A DNA stretch of 64,000 nucleotides from Novosphingobium taihuense (GTDB lineage: Bacteria; Pseudomonadota; Alphaproteobacteria; Sphingomonadales; Sphingomonadaceae), in contig NZ_VLKJ01000001.1 in the NCBI RefSeq assembly GCF_007830315.1, forward strand, positions 620,001 through 684,000, written 5' to 3'. Positions 44,074 to 52,611 of the stretch are shown here, one piece after another. The position numbers and the translations under genes are program-made. The first letter of the stretch is position 1, and the number at the start of each line of letters is the position of its first letter. The notes under the pieces were generated by a model. It had not been told where the DNA came from, searched no databases, and worked only from the letters and a program-made list of their open reading frames with translations.

Positions 44074-45753
44074 TCAGATGGAGCCTTCGCGCAGCATCTT
44101 CACTGCCGCGTCGCAGGCCCGCGCCGTCAGCGCCATGTAGGTGAGCGACGGGTTCTGGCAGGCCGAGGAGGCCATCTGCGCACCATCGGTGACGAACAGG
44201 TTCGGGATGTCGTGCGCCTGGCTCCATTTGTTGAGGACCGAGGTCTTCGGATCGAGCCCCATGCGCGCGCCGCCCATCTCGTGGATCGCGGTGCCGCCGG
44301 GTCCGGGCTGGTCGAGACCCATGATTACATTGCCGCCCGCTGCGGTCATCATTTCCGCCGCATCGGCCTTGGCCTGTGCGAGCGCCGCCTGCTCTTCCTT
44401 GCCGAACGCGAATTCGACGTGGAGTTGCGGGATCCCGAAACGGTCGGTCCTGACCTTGTCGAGCGTCAGGCGGTTGCTGTCGCGCGGTACGCAATCGGCG
44501 AAGGCGACCAGGACGAAGCGCCACATGCCGGGTTGGTGCAGCTTGTCCTTGAGCTCCGCGCCGATCCCCGCCTCGCGCTTGCCCGCACCCCAGTTGCTCT
44601 GCAGCGCGCCACCCTGGAACGAAAAGCCGCGGGTGTGGCCGACGCCGTCCATCGTGTCCATGTTGCGATAGCGCGCGATGATCGCACCGGTCGGGCGGTT
44701 GCCGAAAGTTGTGCGGTCACCGAATTGCGGGAACAGCGCGATGGTGGACAGCGTGTTGGCGTGGTCCATGATCTGCGTGCCGAGCACGCCGCTGGAATTG
44801 GCAAGGCCGGTCGGCATGGCCTCGCTGCGCGAATTTAGCAGGAGGTGGACCGAGTTGAATGCGCCTGCATTGAGGAACACGAGGCGGGCGGTGGCGGACC
44901 CGCGCGTGCCGTCCCTGGTGTTCACGTAGCGCACCCCCGTCACGCGCTTCGTCCTGGGGTCGTAGTCCACCGCCTCGACGATGGCGTCGGTCACCACGGT
45001 GAGATTTCCGGTAGCCTTGGCGGCGGGAAGCGTGCTCGACTGCGTCGAGAAGTAAGCACCGAAAGAGCAGCCGCGCGCGCAGATCGAGCGGTTCTGGCAG
45101 GCCGAGCGGCCCTCGTCGGGCTTGGCTTCGGTCATGTTGGCCACGCGGCCCACGGTGACGCAGCGGCCGTACTTGTCCGCCACGACCTTGCGCACGTGCT
45201 GTTCGACGACATTGAGCGCCATTGGCGGCTGGAACTTGCCGTCGGGCAACTGGGGCAAGCCCTCCGCCGCGCCCGAGACGCCGATGAACTCCTCGACCTT
45301 GTCGTACCATGGCGCGAGGTCGGCATAGCGGATCGGCCAGTCGGTGCCGTGGCCGTCACGCTTGTTCGCGCCGAAATCGTAGTCCGACCAGCGATAGGAC
45401 TGGCGGCCCCAGGTCAGCGAACGGCCGCCTAGCTGGTAGGAGCGGAACCAGGTGAAATCGGTTTCCGGCGCGGTCGCGTAAGGGTTATCCTTGTCGTTGA
45501 CGAAGTGGCCTTGCGTGAACTCGTTGAAGTGCCGGTTCTTCATCTGGACCTGATATTCGCGGACGTATTGCGCCGCGTCGCCGCGGCCCCGGAAGGGCAT
45601 TTCCCACGGCGTCTTCATCTCGGTTTCGTATTCGCCGTGGACGATTTCGCGCCCGCGCTCGATCATCAAGACCTTGAGGCCCGCCTGCGTCAGTTCCTTG
45701 GCGGCCCACCCGCCGGTGATCCCGGAGCCGACCACGATCGCGTCGAATTGCAT
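44074..45753 (-). CDS. GMC-family FAD oxidoreductase (gluconate/fructose dehydrogenase-like)
   Basis: This 559-residue flavoprotein has the dinucleotide motif VVGSGITGGWAAKELT at the N terminus, LGGRSLTWGRQSYR, GAFNSVHLLLNSRS, and C-terminal catalytic residues in TAIHEMGGARMG and CQNPSLTYMALT. The pattern matches the large subunit of membrane-linked gluconate, 2-keto-gluconate or fructose dehydrogenases. It has no signal peptide of its own, so it probably travels with the Tat-exported small subunit. A cytochrome c subunit, usual in such complexes, is not nearby. It is second in the operon. Confidence 0.9.
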   Translation of the reverse strand: MQFDAIVVGSGITGGWAAKELTQAGLKVLMIERGREIVHGEYETEMKTPWEMPFRGRGDAAQYVREYQVQMKNRHFNEFTQGHFVNDKDNPYATAPETDFTWFRSYQLGGRSLTWGRQSYRWSDYDFGANKRDGHGTDWPIRYADLAPWYDKVEEFIGVSGAAEGLPQLPDGKFQPPMALNVVEQHVRKVVADKYGRCVTVGRVANMTEAKPDEGRSACQNRSICARGCSFGAYFSTQSSTLPAAKATGNLTVVTDAIVEAVDYDPRTKRVTGVRYVNTRDGTRGSATARLVFLNAGAFNSVHLLLNSRSEAMPTGLANSSGVLGTQIMDHANTLSTIALFPQFGDRTTFGNRPTGAIIARYRNMDTMDGVGHTRGFSFQGGALQSNWGAGKREAGIGAELKDKLHQPGMWRFVLVAFADCVPRDSNRLTLDKVRTDRFGIPQLHVEFAFGKEEQAALAQAKADAAEMMTAAGGNVIMGLDQPGPGGTAIHEMGGARMGLDPKTSVLNKWSQAHDIPNLFVTDGAQMASSACQNPSLTYMALTARACDAAVKMLREGSI

Positions 45754-45771
45754 GTCAGTCAGTCCTGTATC

Positions 45772-46398
45772 TCAGCCGAAATCGACGGCAGTCCAGTCGT
45801 TGGAAATCGCCCGGAAATCGGGCGTCAGCGGCAGGTCGGGATCGAAGCGACCGGGCACCGGTTCGTATCGCAGTTCCTGCGACCCGCCGACTTCGCTGGT
45901 GTAGTAGCCGGTGAGGATCAGGCCCTTGATTGCCTTCCACGGGCTCTCGCTCTCACGGCTGGCAAAGGCCTCGGCGTCGAGCGCCTTGAGCAGGGCGAAG
46001 CGGGCTTCTGCGGGAGCCTTCAAAAAGTCTCCGCCTGCGCGGGTATCGAGTTCCTTCTCCAGCCAGGCGACGTGGCGGATCGATCCGTCGTTGCGGGTAA
46101 AGCGGGCATAGGCTGTCTGGTCCTTCAAGGGCGTGCGCGAGCCGTCGAGGCCGTGCGCGAGCGCGAGAATCGCAAAGTCGCCCGCCCCCACCTCGCCAGC
46201 GCCGGCCGTTGCCGAACGCGGGATGACCAGTTGGCTGACGTCCTCCATCAGCAGGCGCTGGCGGTCGCTCGGGGCATCGGCCGATTCGAGGCGGGTGAGG
46301 CTGACAGCAGCAGCAGGCAGTCCAAGCGCCACCGCGACAAGCGCCGAAGCGCTGACGAACTCGCGGCGGTTCCAGCCACGCTTTGCACTTTGCGGCAT
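45772..46398 (-). CDS. Gluconate 2-dehydrogenase subunit 3-like Tat protein
   Basis: The 208-residue protein has a twin-arginine signal (NRREFVSASALVAVALGLPAA), allowing export of a folded complex together with its GMC partner. The mature part has the subunit-3 features DVSQLVIPRSATAGAGEVGAGDF and LKGLILTGYYTSEVGGSQELRYEP-like spacing. The ATG at 46398 was chosen because the Tat n-region follows directly. It is the first gene of the five-gene minus-strand group, 18 bp before the GMC gene. Confidence 0.88.
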   Translation of the reverse strand: MPQSAKRGWNRREFVSASALVAVALGLPAAAVSLTRLESADAPSDRQRLLMEDVSQLVIPRSATAGAGEVGAGDFAILALAHGLDGSRTPLKDQTAYARFTRNDGSIRHVAWLEKELDTRAGGDFLKAPAEARFALLKALDAEAFASRESESPWKAIKGLILTGYYTSEVGGSQELRYEPVPGRFDPDLPLTPDFRAISNDWTAVDFG

Positions 46399-46527
46399 GA
46401 GGCGATCATTCTCCCTTGCGCAAGACGCCGGTGACAGCGCCATGCCAATATAAGAATGAATACTCTAATTTTGCATCGGACCGCAAGAGGGTTGCGCGAG
46501 GGGTGCCACGCTCCCCTTTCCTTTCGC

Positions 46528-46610
46528 CATTGCGAGCCGGCGAAGCGACAGAAGCGATCCAGAGCATCCCTGCAAACCGCTCTGGATTGCTTCGCTACGC
46601 TCGCAATGAC
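46528..46610. repeat. Imperfect 83-bp palindromic intergenic repeat
   Basis: Outer arms CATTGCGAGC and GCTCGCAATG are perfect. Inner arms ATCCAGAG and CTCTGGAT are also perfect, with AAGC/GCTT between. The whole folds into one long hairpin between the dehydrogenase operon and the ArsR gene. Related long palindromes occur between genes in other sphingomonads. Confidence 0.75.
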
Positions 46611-46642
46611 AAGGTAGTCTGGCAGGCAGTTGTTGAGCGAAA

Positions 46643-46957
46643 TCAGCCGTTTACGCGGGCTTCGCAGATTTCGCAGAGCGCGTGGATGATGGCGCGGACG
46701 ATCTCGTCCTTCAGGCTGTAGAAGCGCACTTGCGCCGCGACGCGACTGTCCACCACGCCTTCATCGCGCAGGCGGGCAAGGTGCTGCGAGACTGCCGATT
46801 GCGACAGGCCGGTCAGTTCCACCAGCTCGGTCACCGAAACCTCACCCTCGTCCATGCGGCAGAGCATGAGCAGCCGTTCGGGATGGCTCATGGTGCGCAT
46901 ACGTCCGGCCATGGCGGCGGCGTTGGTCTTCAGATCGGCAAGGCTGGCGGGCTTCAT
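46643..46957 (-). CDS. ArsR-family regulator of BigR/SqrR type
   Basis: This 104-residue winged-helix repressor has the recognition helix LSQSAVSQHLARLRDEG. Cys33 (LMLCRMDEG) and Cys98 (CEICEARV) match, in context and near-identical spacing, the two Cys of BigR and SqrR, which form a polysulfide bridge and release DNA when persulfide rises. Cys95 is an extra Cys. The divergent persulfide dioxygenase gene is the expected target. The ATG at 46957 starts the conserved region. Confidence 0.87.
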   Translation of the reverse strand: MKPASLADLKTNAAAMAGRMRTMSHPERLLMLCRMDEGEVSVTELVELTGLSQSAVSQHLARLRDEGVVDSRVAAQVRFYSLKDEIVRAIIHALCEICEARVNG

Positions 46958-47018
46958 CGTCAGATCAGATAGCGCCGATTGCGCTGCGCACAAGAGCGGG
47001 ACAGAGATTAAATTCGAC

Positions 47019-47050
47019 TTGCCTTATATTAGTGTCATATTATATTTAAG
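47019..47050 (+). promoter_or_regulatory. Promoter and AT-rich operator of the persulfide operon
   Basis: TTGCCT (47019) and TATATT (47041) are spaced 16 bp and fit a -35/-10 pair. They overlap an imperfect inverted repeat, CTTATATTA and TATATTTAAG, of the AT-rich kind bound by BigR. The dioxygenase ATG is 23 bp beyond the -10. Confidence 0.5.
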
Positions 47051-47069
47051 CGCGAAGGAGTTGCCCACC

Positions 47070-47993
47070 ATGTCCGATCCATCCCTCGATGCTGCCATCG
47101 CGCAGATCCGCGCCATCCACGCATCCGGCGTGCAGCCGGTGGTCACCACCTTCTTTGACGAGGCGACCTTCACCGCCACGCACGTCGTCCACGATCCTGC
47201 AAGTCGCCGCGCTGCGATCATCGATCCGGTGCTCGATTTCGATCAGGCCTCGGGCCGCACCAGCCACGTTTCGGCAGAGCGGGTCGTCGCCCATGTCGCC
47301 GCTGAAGGGCTGACGGTCGACTGGCTGCTCGAAACCCATGCCCATGCCGACCACCTTTCTGCCGCGCCCTGGCTGCAGGAGAAACTGGGCGGCAAGATCG
47401 TGATCGGCAGCGCAATCACCACCGTACAGGAGGTGTTCGGCAAGGTCTTCAACGAAGGCACCGCCTTTGCGCGCGACGGCAGCCAGTTCGACCTGCTCAT
47501 GGATGACGGCCATGCCTTCCAAGTCGGTGGAATCGAGGCCATCGCGCTGCACGTGCCCGGTCATACCCCAGCCTGCCTCGCTTTCGTGATCGGCGATGCA
47601 GTCTTCGTCGGCGATACCCTGTTCATGCCCGACTATGGCACCGCCCGCGCCGACTTCCCCGGCGGCGATGCCCGCATGCTCTACCGATCGATCCGCCGCC
47701 TCATGGCTCTGCCGGACGAGACCCGCGTCTTCCTGTGCCATGACTACAAGGCACCGAATCGCACGCAGTTCGTCTGGGAGACCACGATCGGCGCGCAGCG
47801 CACGGCCAACGTCCATGTTCATGATGGCGTGAGCGAAGAGAACTTCGTTGCCATGCGCGAAGCGCGCGATGCGACGCTGGGCATGCCGAAGCTGATTCTG
47901 CCGTCGATCCAGGTCAACATGCGCGCAGGCCACATGCCCGAGCCTGACAGCAACGGCGTGCGCTACCTCAAGCTGCCGGTCGACCTCCTGTGA
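47070..47993 (+). CDS. Persulfide dioxygenase-like metallo-beta-lactamase-fold protein
   Basis: This 307-residue protein of the ETHE1/Blh group oxidises glutathione persulfide to sulfite. The metal motif TH-A-H-A-DH (His90, His92, Asp94, His95) is followed by HVPGHTPACLAF, FVGDTLFMPDYGTAR and LCHDYKAP. AAGGAG precedes the ATG. Pairing with a BigR-type regulator and a TauE/SafE carrier is the usual sulfide-detoxification arrangement. Rhodanese or sulfide:quinone oxidoreductase genes are absent here. Confidence 0.9.
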   Translation: MSDPSLDAAIAQIRAIHASGVQPVVTTFFDEATFTATHVVHDPASRRAAIIDPVLDFDQASGRTSHVSAERVVAHVAAEGLTVDWLLETHAHADHLSAAPWLQEKLGGKIVIGSAITTVQEVFGKVFNEGTAFARDGSQFDLLMDDGHAFQVGGIEAIALHVPGHTPACLAFVIGDAVFVGDTLFMPDYGTARADFPGGDARMLYRSIRRLMALPDETRVFLCHDYKAPNRTQFVWETTIGAQRTANVHVHDGVSEENFVAMREARDATLGMPKLILPSIQVNMRAGHMPEPDSNGVRYLKLPVDLL

Positions 47994-48775
47994 TCTGGGA
48001 CATGCAGCACCTGCTGGCGGGCCTTTCGGGCGTGATCGTCGGCTTTGTGCTCGGCCTTGTCGGCGGCGGCGGGTCGATCCTTGCCGTGCCGCTGATGGTC
48101 TATGTCGTCGGTGTCGCCAGCCCGCATCTGGCCATCGGCACGAGCGCGCTGGCCGTGGCGGCCAACGCCCTGTCGGGGCTTGCAAGCCACGCCCGTGCGC
48201 GCAACGTCAACTGGCTCTGTGGCGGCATGTTTGCTGCCGCTGGCGTGCTCGGCGCGCTGGGCGGTTCGACCATCGGCAAGGCCGTGGATGGGCAGAGCCT
48301 GCTCGCACTCTTCGCCCTGCTGATGCTCGTGGTTGCCTTCTTCATGTGGCGCGGGCGCGGTGCCGAGGGGATCGAAGGCGTGGTCTGCAACCGTGACAAC
48401 CTTCCCCGCGTGGTGACCTTCGGCGCGGGCACGGGGCTGCTCTCGGGCTTCTTCGGCATTGGCGGCGGCTTCCTGATCGTCCCCGCACTGATCGCCAGCA
48501 CTTCAATGCCGATCGGCCGCGCCATCGGCACTTCGCTCGTCGCAGTGAGCGCCTTTGGCCTTGCCACCTCGCTGAACTATGCCGCCTCCGGCATGCTCGA
48601 CTGGCCGATTGCCATCGCGTTCATCGCGGGCGGCATGGTCGGAACGGTGCTCGGTACAAAGGCGTCGGCCCGCCTCGCCGCGAGCAAGGGCACGCTCAAC
48701 ACCCTGTTCGCGGGGCTGATCGTGGTGGTTGCGCTCTACATGCTGGCGCGGAGCGTGCCTGCGCTGATCGGCTAG
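47990..48775 (+). CDS. TauE/SafE-family anion exporter
   Basis: This membrane protein has about 261 residues, roughly eight helices and the family repeats GLVGGGGSILAVPLMVYVVG and GFFGIGGGFLIVPALI. In persulfide operons it is thought to export sulfite made by the dioxygenase. The GTG start overlaps the dioxygenase stop (GTGA); an ATG at 48002 is an alternative. Its TAG stop shares the palindrome CTAG (48772-48775) with the stop of the convergent gene. Confidence 0.88.
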   Translation: MIWDMQHLLAGLSGVIVGFVLGLVGGGGSILAVPLMVYVVGVASPHLAIGTSALAVAANALSGLASHARARNVNWLCGGMFAAAGVLGALGGSTIGKAVDGQSLLALFALLMLVVAFFMWRGRGAEGIEGVVCNRDNLPRVVTFGAGTGLLSGFFGIGGGFLIVPALIASTSMPIGRAIGTSLVAVSAFGLATSLNYAASGMLDWPIAIAFIAGGMVGTVLGTKASARLAASKGTLNTLFAGLIVVVALYMLARSVPALIG

Positions 48776-49056
48776 TCCGTCTGCGGCGTGCCGGGCGCAG
48801 GCGTTTCCACGAGTTCGGCGATCTCGAAGGCGAAGCTCTTCCAGCCGCGCATCCGAGCCGCTTCGGCGGCCGGGGCCTGCTTCTTGCGGGCTTCGGCCAG
48901 CGACCGGGTGTGCCCCCAGAACACTTCGGTCTTGCCGTTGGCGAGTTCTGCAACGATGCGCCAGTAGTGGGTGAAGCTGTCGGACGTCGGCCCGATGGTC
49001 TTCACATAGCCATCGGGCATCGTCGCGGTCAGGTATCGGCGGCGGCGCTTGCTCAT
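48772..49056 (-). CDS. Hypothetical basic protein
   Basis: The 94-residue protein opens MSKRRRRYLTATMPDGYVKT and contains YWRIVAELANGKTEVFWGHTRSLAEARK, with a helical C terminus. No known domain is recognised. The ATG at 49056 was preferred to an upstream start because the extension has no coding-like pattern. It overlaps the convergent TauE gene by the shared stop and lies 115 bp from tRNA-Pro. Confidence 0.6.
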   Translation of the reverse strand: MSKRRRRYLTATMPDGYVKTIGPTSDSFTHYWRIVAELANGKTEVFWGHTRSLAEARKKQAPAAEAARMRGWKSFAFEIAELVETPAPGTPQTD

Positions 49057-49171
49057 CGCCGCCTTCGTGGCGAAATGCGTGCGCCGGAGCAATCGACGAA
49101 AGCAACTTGCGACAAGATCAGACGTTTCCGCTTGCACGCACAGAACATAGAAACTAGGGGCCATGGCCAGT

Positions 49172-49248
<77 letters not shown>

Positions 49249-49262
49249 TTTTCCTTAAATCG

Positions 49263-51086
49263 CTATTCCACGGTCACCGACTTGGCGAGGTTGCGCGGCT
49301 GATCGACGTCCGTGCCCTTGGCCACGGCGACGTGATAGGCGAGCAACTGCACCGGCACGGCATAGACCAGCGGAGCGATCAGCGGGTGGACCTTGGGCAT
49401 CTCGATCGTGGCAAGGCAGCCCTCGCCCGCTTCGGCAATGCCCTCGGCGTCGGAAATCAGCACCACCTTGCCGCCGCGCGCACGCACTTCCTGCATGTTG
49501 CTGACGGTCTTTTCAAACAGCGGCCCTGAAGGGGCGAGCACGATCACCGGCACCGCTTCGTCGATCAGAGCGATGGGCCCGTGCTTCATCTCGCCAGAGG
49601 CATAGCCTTCGGCGTGGATGTAGCTGATTTCCTTGAGCTTGAGCGCGCCTTCCAGCGCCAGCGGGTAGTCGGGGCCACGGCCAAGGTAGAGCACGTCGCG
49701 CGCCGGGGCGATGAGGTGCGCCATGCCGGCGATTTCCTCGTCATGCGCCAGCGCCGCGTTGAGGCAGGCTGGGGTTTCGACGAGTTGCTCGACGATTTCG
49801 GCCTCTTCAGCCCGCGTCAGGCGACCGCGCTTGACCGCGAGGTGCGCTGCGAGCGCCGCCAGCACGGCAAGCTGGCAGGTGAAGGCCTTGGTCGAGGCGA
49901 CACCGATTTCCGGTCCGGCGTGGGTGGGCAGCAGCAGGTCGGCCTCGCGCGCCATGGAGCTGGTCGGCACGTTGACGACGACGGCGATGGTCTGCCCTGC
50001 CGCCTTGCAGTGCCTGAGCGCGGCCAGAGTGTCTGCCGTCTCGCCACTTTGCGATATGAACAGGGCAAGGCCGCCCGGCTCCAGCACGGGATCGCGGTAC
50101 CGGAACTCGGATGCCACATCGATGTCCACCGGCAGGCGCGCGAACTGCTCGAACCAGTACTTGGCGACCATCCCGGCGTAGAAGCTGGTCCCGCAGGCGA
50201 CGATGGTCACGCGGTTGATGCTGGCGAGGTCGAAATCGATCTGCGGCAGGGCCACGGTCTGCTCTACCCGGCGCAGGTAGCTGCGCAGGGTCTGGGCCAC
50301 CACCACCGGCTGCTCGAAGATCTCCTTCTGCATGAAGTGGCGGTAGTTGCCTTTCTCGATAGCCGCAGCGGTAGCGCCCGAGGCGACGATGGGGCGTTCG
50401 ACCGGATTGTTGTCTGCATCGAAGATCTGCGCGCCATCGCGGGTAATCACCACCCAGTCGCCCTCTTCGAGATAGGTGATCCGCTGGGTGAGTGGGGCGA
50501 GCGCCAGCGCGTCTGATCCGAGATAGGTCTCGCCCTCGCCATAACCCACCACCAGCGGCGAGCCGAGCCGTGCGCCGATCAGCATGTCGTCATGGGCGCG
50601 GAAGGCAATGGCCAGTGCGAACGCCCCGCGCAAGGTCGGCAGCACGGCCTTGACCGCGTCCTGAGGGGACAGCCCAGCCTCGACCTGTTCGGACACGAGA
50701 TGCGCGACGACTTCGGTGTCAGTCTCGCTCTCGAACTTGCGCCCGCGCGCGATCAGCGCATCGCGCAAGCTCTTGAAGTTCTCGATGATGCCGTTGTGGA
50801 CCAGCGCCACTTCGCCCGTGGCGTGGGGGTGGGCGTTGCTGGTGGTTGGCGCACCGTGGGTGGCCCAGCGCGTATGGGCAATGCCGATCAGGCCAGAAGC
50901 CGGATTGCGGGCCAGTTCCAGCACGAGGTTGTTCAGCTTGCCTTCGGCGCGACGCCGCACCAGCTGACCGTCCTCTACCGTGCAGATGCCCGCCGAATCA
51001 TAGCCGCGATACTCCATCCGCCGCAGCCCATCGACCAGCCGGTCCGCCACCTGTTCCTTGCCGACGATTCCGATAATTCCGCACAT
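49263..51086 (-). CDS. glmS: Glutamine-fructose-6-phosphate aminotransferase (isomerizing)
   Basis: It makes glucosamine-6-phosphate from fructose-6-phosphate and glutamine, the first step toward UDP-GlcNAc. The 607 residues start MCGIIGIVG, placing the nucleophile Cys next to the processed Met, so the upstream in-frame start was rejected. The glutaminase domain (HTRWATHG) is followed by two SIS domains (ACGTSFYAG, ISQSGETADTL) and the C-terminal PRNLAKSVTVE. No glmS ribozyme-like leader was recognised. Confidence 0.98.
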   Translation of the reverse strand: MCGIIGIVGKEQVADRLVDGLRRMEYRGYDSAGICTVEDGQLVRRRAEGKLNNLVLELARNPASGLIGIAHTRWATHGAPTTSNAHPHATGEVALVHNGIIENFKSLRDALIARGRKFESETDTEVVAHLVSEQVEAGLSPQDAVKAVLPTLRGAFALAIAFRAHDDMLIGARLGSPLVVGYGEGETYLGSDALALAPLTQRITYLEEGDWVVITRDGAQIFDADNNPVERPIVASGATAAAIEKGNYRHFMQKEIFEQPVVVAQTLRSYLRRVEQTVALPQIDFDLASINRVTIVACGTSFYAGMVAKYWFEQFARLPVDIDVASEFRYRDPVLEPGGLALFISQSGETADTLAALRHCKAAGQTIAVVVNVPTSSMAREADLLLPTHAGPEIGVASTKAFTCQLAVLAALAAHLAVKRGRLTRAEEAEIVEQLVETPACLNAALAHDEEIAGMAHLIAPARDVLYLGRGPDYPLALEGALKLKEISYIHAEGYASGEMKHGPIALIDEAVPVIVLAPSGPLFEKTVSNMQEVRARGGKVVLISDAEGIAEAGEGCLATIEMPKVHPLIAPLVYAVPVQLLAYHVAVAKGTDVDQPRNLAKSVTVE

Positions 51087-51275
51087 GCAGCGATAGGCTT
51101 TCGCATAAGAGTTCAAGTCACACGGACACCCGGCACTCTTGCCGGAAAATCCTTGGCATTTGGTGTAGCGGCAGCGCTTTTCCGCGTTGCCATCACCTGA
51201 GCCGGTATGGGCATGGCGACCTCTACCGCTCCTATCGAGAATATTAAATCCCTGACATCAGGTCGAAGTGTCGGG

Positions 51276-51301
51276 GGAACGTAAAGTCTCTCTCGCCGGT
51301 T
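51276..51301 (+). promoter_or_regulatory. EcfG-type promoter candidate
   Basis: GGAAC (51276-51280), 16 bp, then CGGTT (51297-51301) closely match the alphaproteobacterial general-stress sigma factor EcfG pattern (GGAAC-N16/17-CGTT). It is 30 bp before the DUF3597 start codon, a suitable distance for a short leader. Confidence 0.5.
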
Positions 51302-51331
51302 GCCTGTGCAAACCCTTTGCAGGAGCAATCG

Positions 51332-51748
51332 ATGAGCATTTTCAGCAAGATCATGGACGCCATCTCATGGAAGGGTACCCGCCCCACGCAGACCGGCTAC
51401 GTGCCGAAGGATGCGCCGAAGCCGACCGCAGCACCAGCGGCCCCCACGGCTGCTGCTCCCGCTGCGCCGGCACCTGCAACCCCCGCACCCGTTTCGCAGT
51501 TCGACGTCGAAGCCAACCTGGCTGAAATGGCGCAGGGCAAGGACCTCAACTGGCGCACCTCGATCGTCGACCTGATGAAGCTGCTCGGCATCGACTCGAG
51601 CCTCGCCAATCGCAAGGAACTGGCGCAGGAGCTCGGCTACACCGGCGCGCTTGACGGGTCGGCGGAGATGAACATCTGGCTCCACCGGGCAACGATGCGC
51701 AAGATCGCGCAGAATGGCGGCAAGGTGCCTGCAGCAATGCTCGATTGA
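51332..51748 (+). CDS. DUF3597 family protein
   Basis: The 138-residue protein has a short N-terminal helix (SIFSKIMDAISWKG), an Ala/Pro/Thr-rich linker (about 30-60) and a C-terminal helical domain (MAQGKDLNWRTSIVDLMKLLGIDSSLANRKELAQELGY) typical of DUF3597, which resembles a LysM-like or peptidoglycan-associated helical fold. The function is unknown. AGGAGC supports the ATG at 51332. It is monocistronic, ends at a strong terminator and has an EcfG-like promoter. Confidence 0.85.
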   Translation: MSIFSKIMDAISWKGTRPTQTGYVPKDAPKPTAAPAAPTAAAPAAPAPATPAPVSQFDVEANLAEMAQGKDLNWRTSIVDLMKLLGIDSSLANRKELAQELGYTGALDGSAEMNIWLHRATMRKIAQNGGKVPAAMLD

Positions 51749-51757
51749 TGCCATAAT

Positions 51758-51784
51758 GGGGCGGACAACCCGCCCCACCCTTTT
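51758..51784 (+). terminator. Intrinsic terminator after DUF3597 gene
   Basis: A perfect 7-bp stem GGGGCGG / CCGCCCC with an ACAAC loop is followed by ACCCTTTT, 10 bp after the stop. Confidence 0.75.
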
Positions 51785-51858
51785 CCGGTTTGACAACCGC
51801 CTGCAAGTAATCGAGCAATATTCCCAATTGTCAGGACTTGGACGGGGAGTGTTGCCGG

Positions 51859-52566
51859 ATGCGTAAGACGGGTTACCTTGCGGCTATTGTTCTTCTCACA
51901 ACTGCGGCAACAGCCCACGCCGAGCCGATGACTCCTGAAGCCGCGCGCGAGGCCGTAAGCAAGGCAATGGACGAAATTCGCAAGCAGAATCCGGCTGGCG
52001 TGCTGCCGTTGGTCGATCCGGTTGTGGTGGCTTTGCAGGATCAGCAGAGCAAGCAAATCAGCCAGTGTGCTGACGACATGACACAGGCAATCCTGCTTTC
52101 AGCTATGCAAGCCGCTGCCTTGAAGAAGCAGGATGAGGCGAAGTCCGCTGCGTTGATCGACAATGCCTACTGCCTCGCCCCGTTCCTCAAGGGCTTCGCG
52201 CTGATCGACCTTCACCGCTGGGACGATGCCGAACCGATGCTGCGCCTCGCCAGCGAATCCGCACCGCTCAACGCCCAGTTCCGCAATGAATACGCCGAGT
52301 GGTTCAAGGCGATGAAGCAGTGGCAGAAGGCCCACGATGTCTTCGAAGAAGCCTATGGCCTTGGCGAATTTGAAAGCGACGAAGCCAACAAGAAGGCCAA
52401 TCAGGCCCGCGCCCTGCGCGGCATGGGCTTCACCGAGATCGAGATGGGCGACCTCGACAAGGCCGAGAAAAGCTTCAAGAAATCCCTGAAGATCATCCCC
52501 AACCATGAGGGCGCGAAGATCGAACTGCAATACATCGCGAACTTGCGGAAGAAGGGGAAGAGCTGA
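51859..52566 (+). CDS. Secreted TPR-containing protein
   Basis: The 235-residue protein has a signal peptide (GYLAAIVLLTTAATAHAE) and a helical mature region. The C-terminal half contains tetratricopeptide-like helix pairs (KQWQKAHDVFEEAYGLGEF and GFTEIEMGDLDKAEKSFKKSL), suited to protein-protein contacts in the periplasm. The partner is unknown. GGGAG lies 12 bp before the ATG. It is convergent with the DUF5076-like gene. Confidence 0.75.
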   Translation: MRKTGYLAAIVLLTTAATAHAEPMTPEAAREAVSKAMDEIRKQNPAGVLPLVDPVVVALQDQQSKQISQCADDMTQAILLSAMQAAALKKQDEAKSAALIDNAYCLAPFLKGFALIDLHRWDDAEPMLRLASESAPLNAQFRNEYAEWFKAMKQWQKAHDVFEEAYGLGEFESDEANKKANQARALRGMGFTEIEMGDLDKAEKSFKKSLKIIPNHEGAKIELQYIANLRKKGKS

Positions 52567-52588
52567 GGGTTCGTTTCAGGGGCGATTT

Positions 52589-52611
52589 GTCATCCAATTG
52601 CCTTGGATGAC
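52589..52611. terminator. Perfect hairpin at a convergent gene end
   Basis: GTCATCCAA and TTGGATGAC form a 9-bp stem with a TTGCC loop immediately next to the DUF5076-like stop. A T-run is missing, so terminator function is likely but not certain. Confidence 0.5.

Noticed and set aside
42534..44144. Plus-strand 536-residue frame over the MFS gene
   Set aside because: It is the antisense shadow of a 14-helix transporter, dominated by Arg, Glu, Gln and His with no fold signal.
51087..51331. glmS ribozyme upstream of glmS
   Set aside because: No ribozyme core or cleavage-site pattern was recognised; that ribozyme is typical of Firmicutes.
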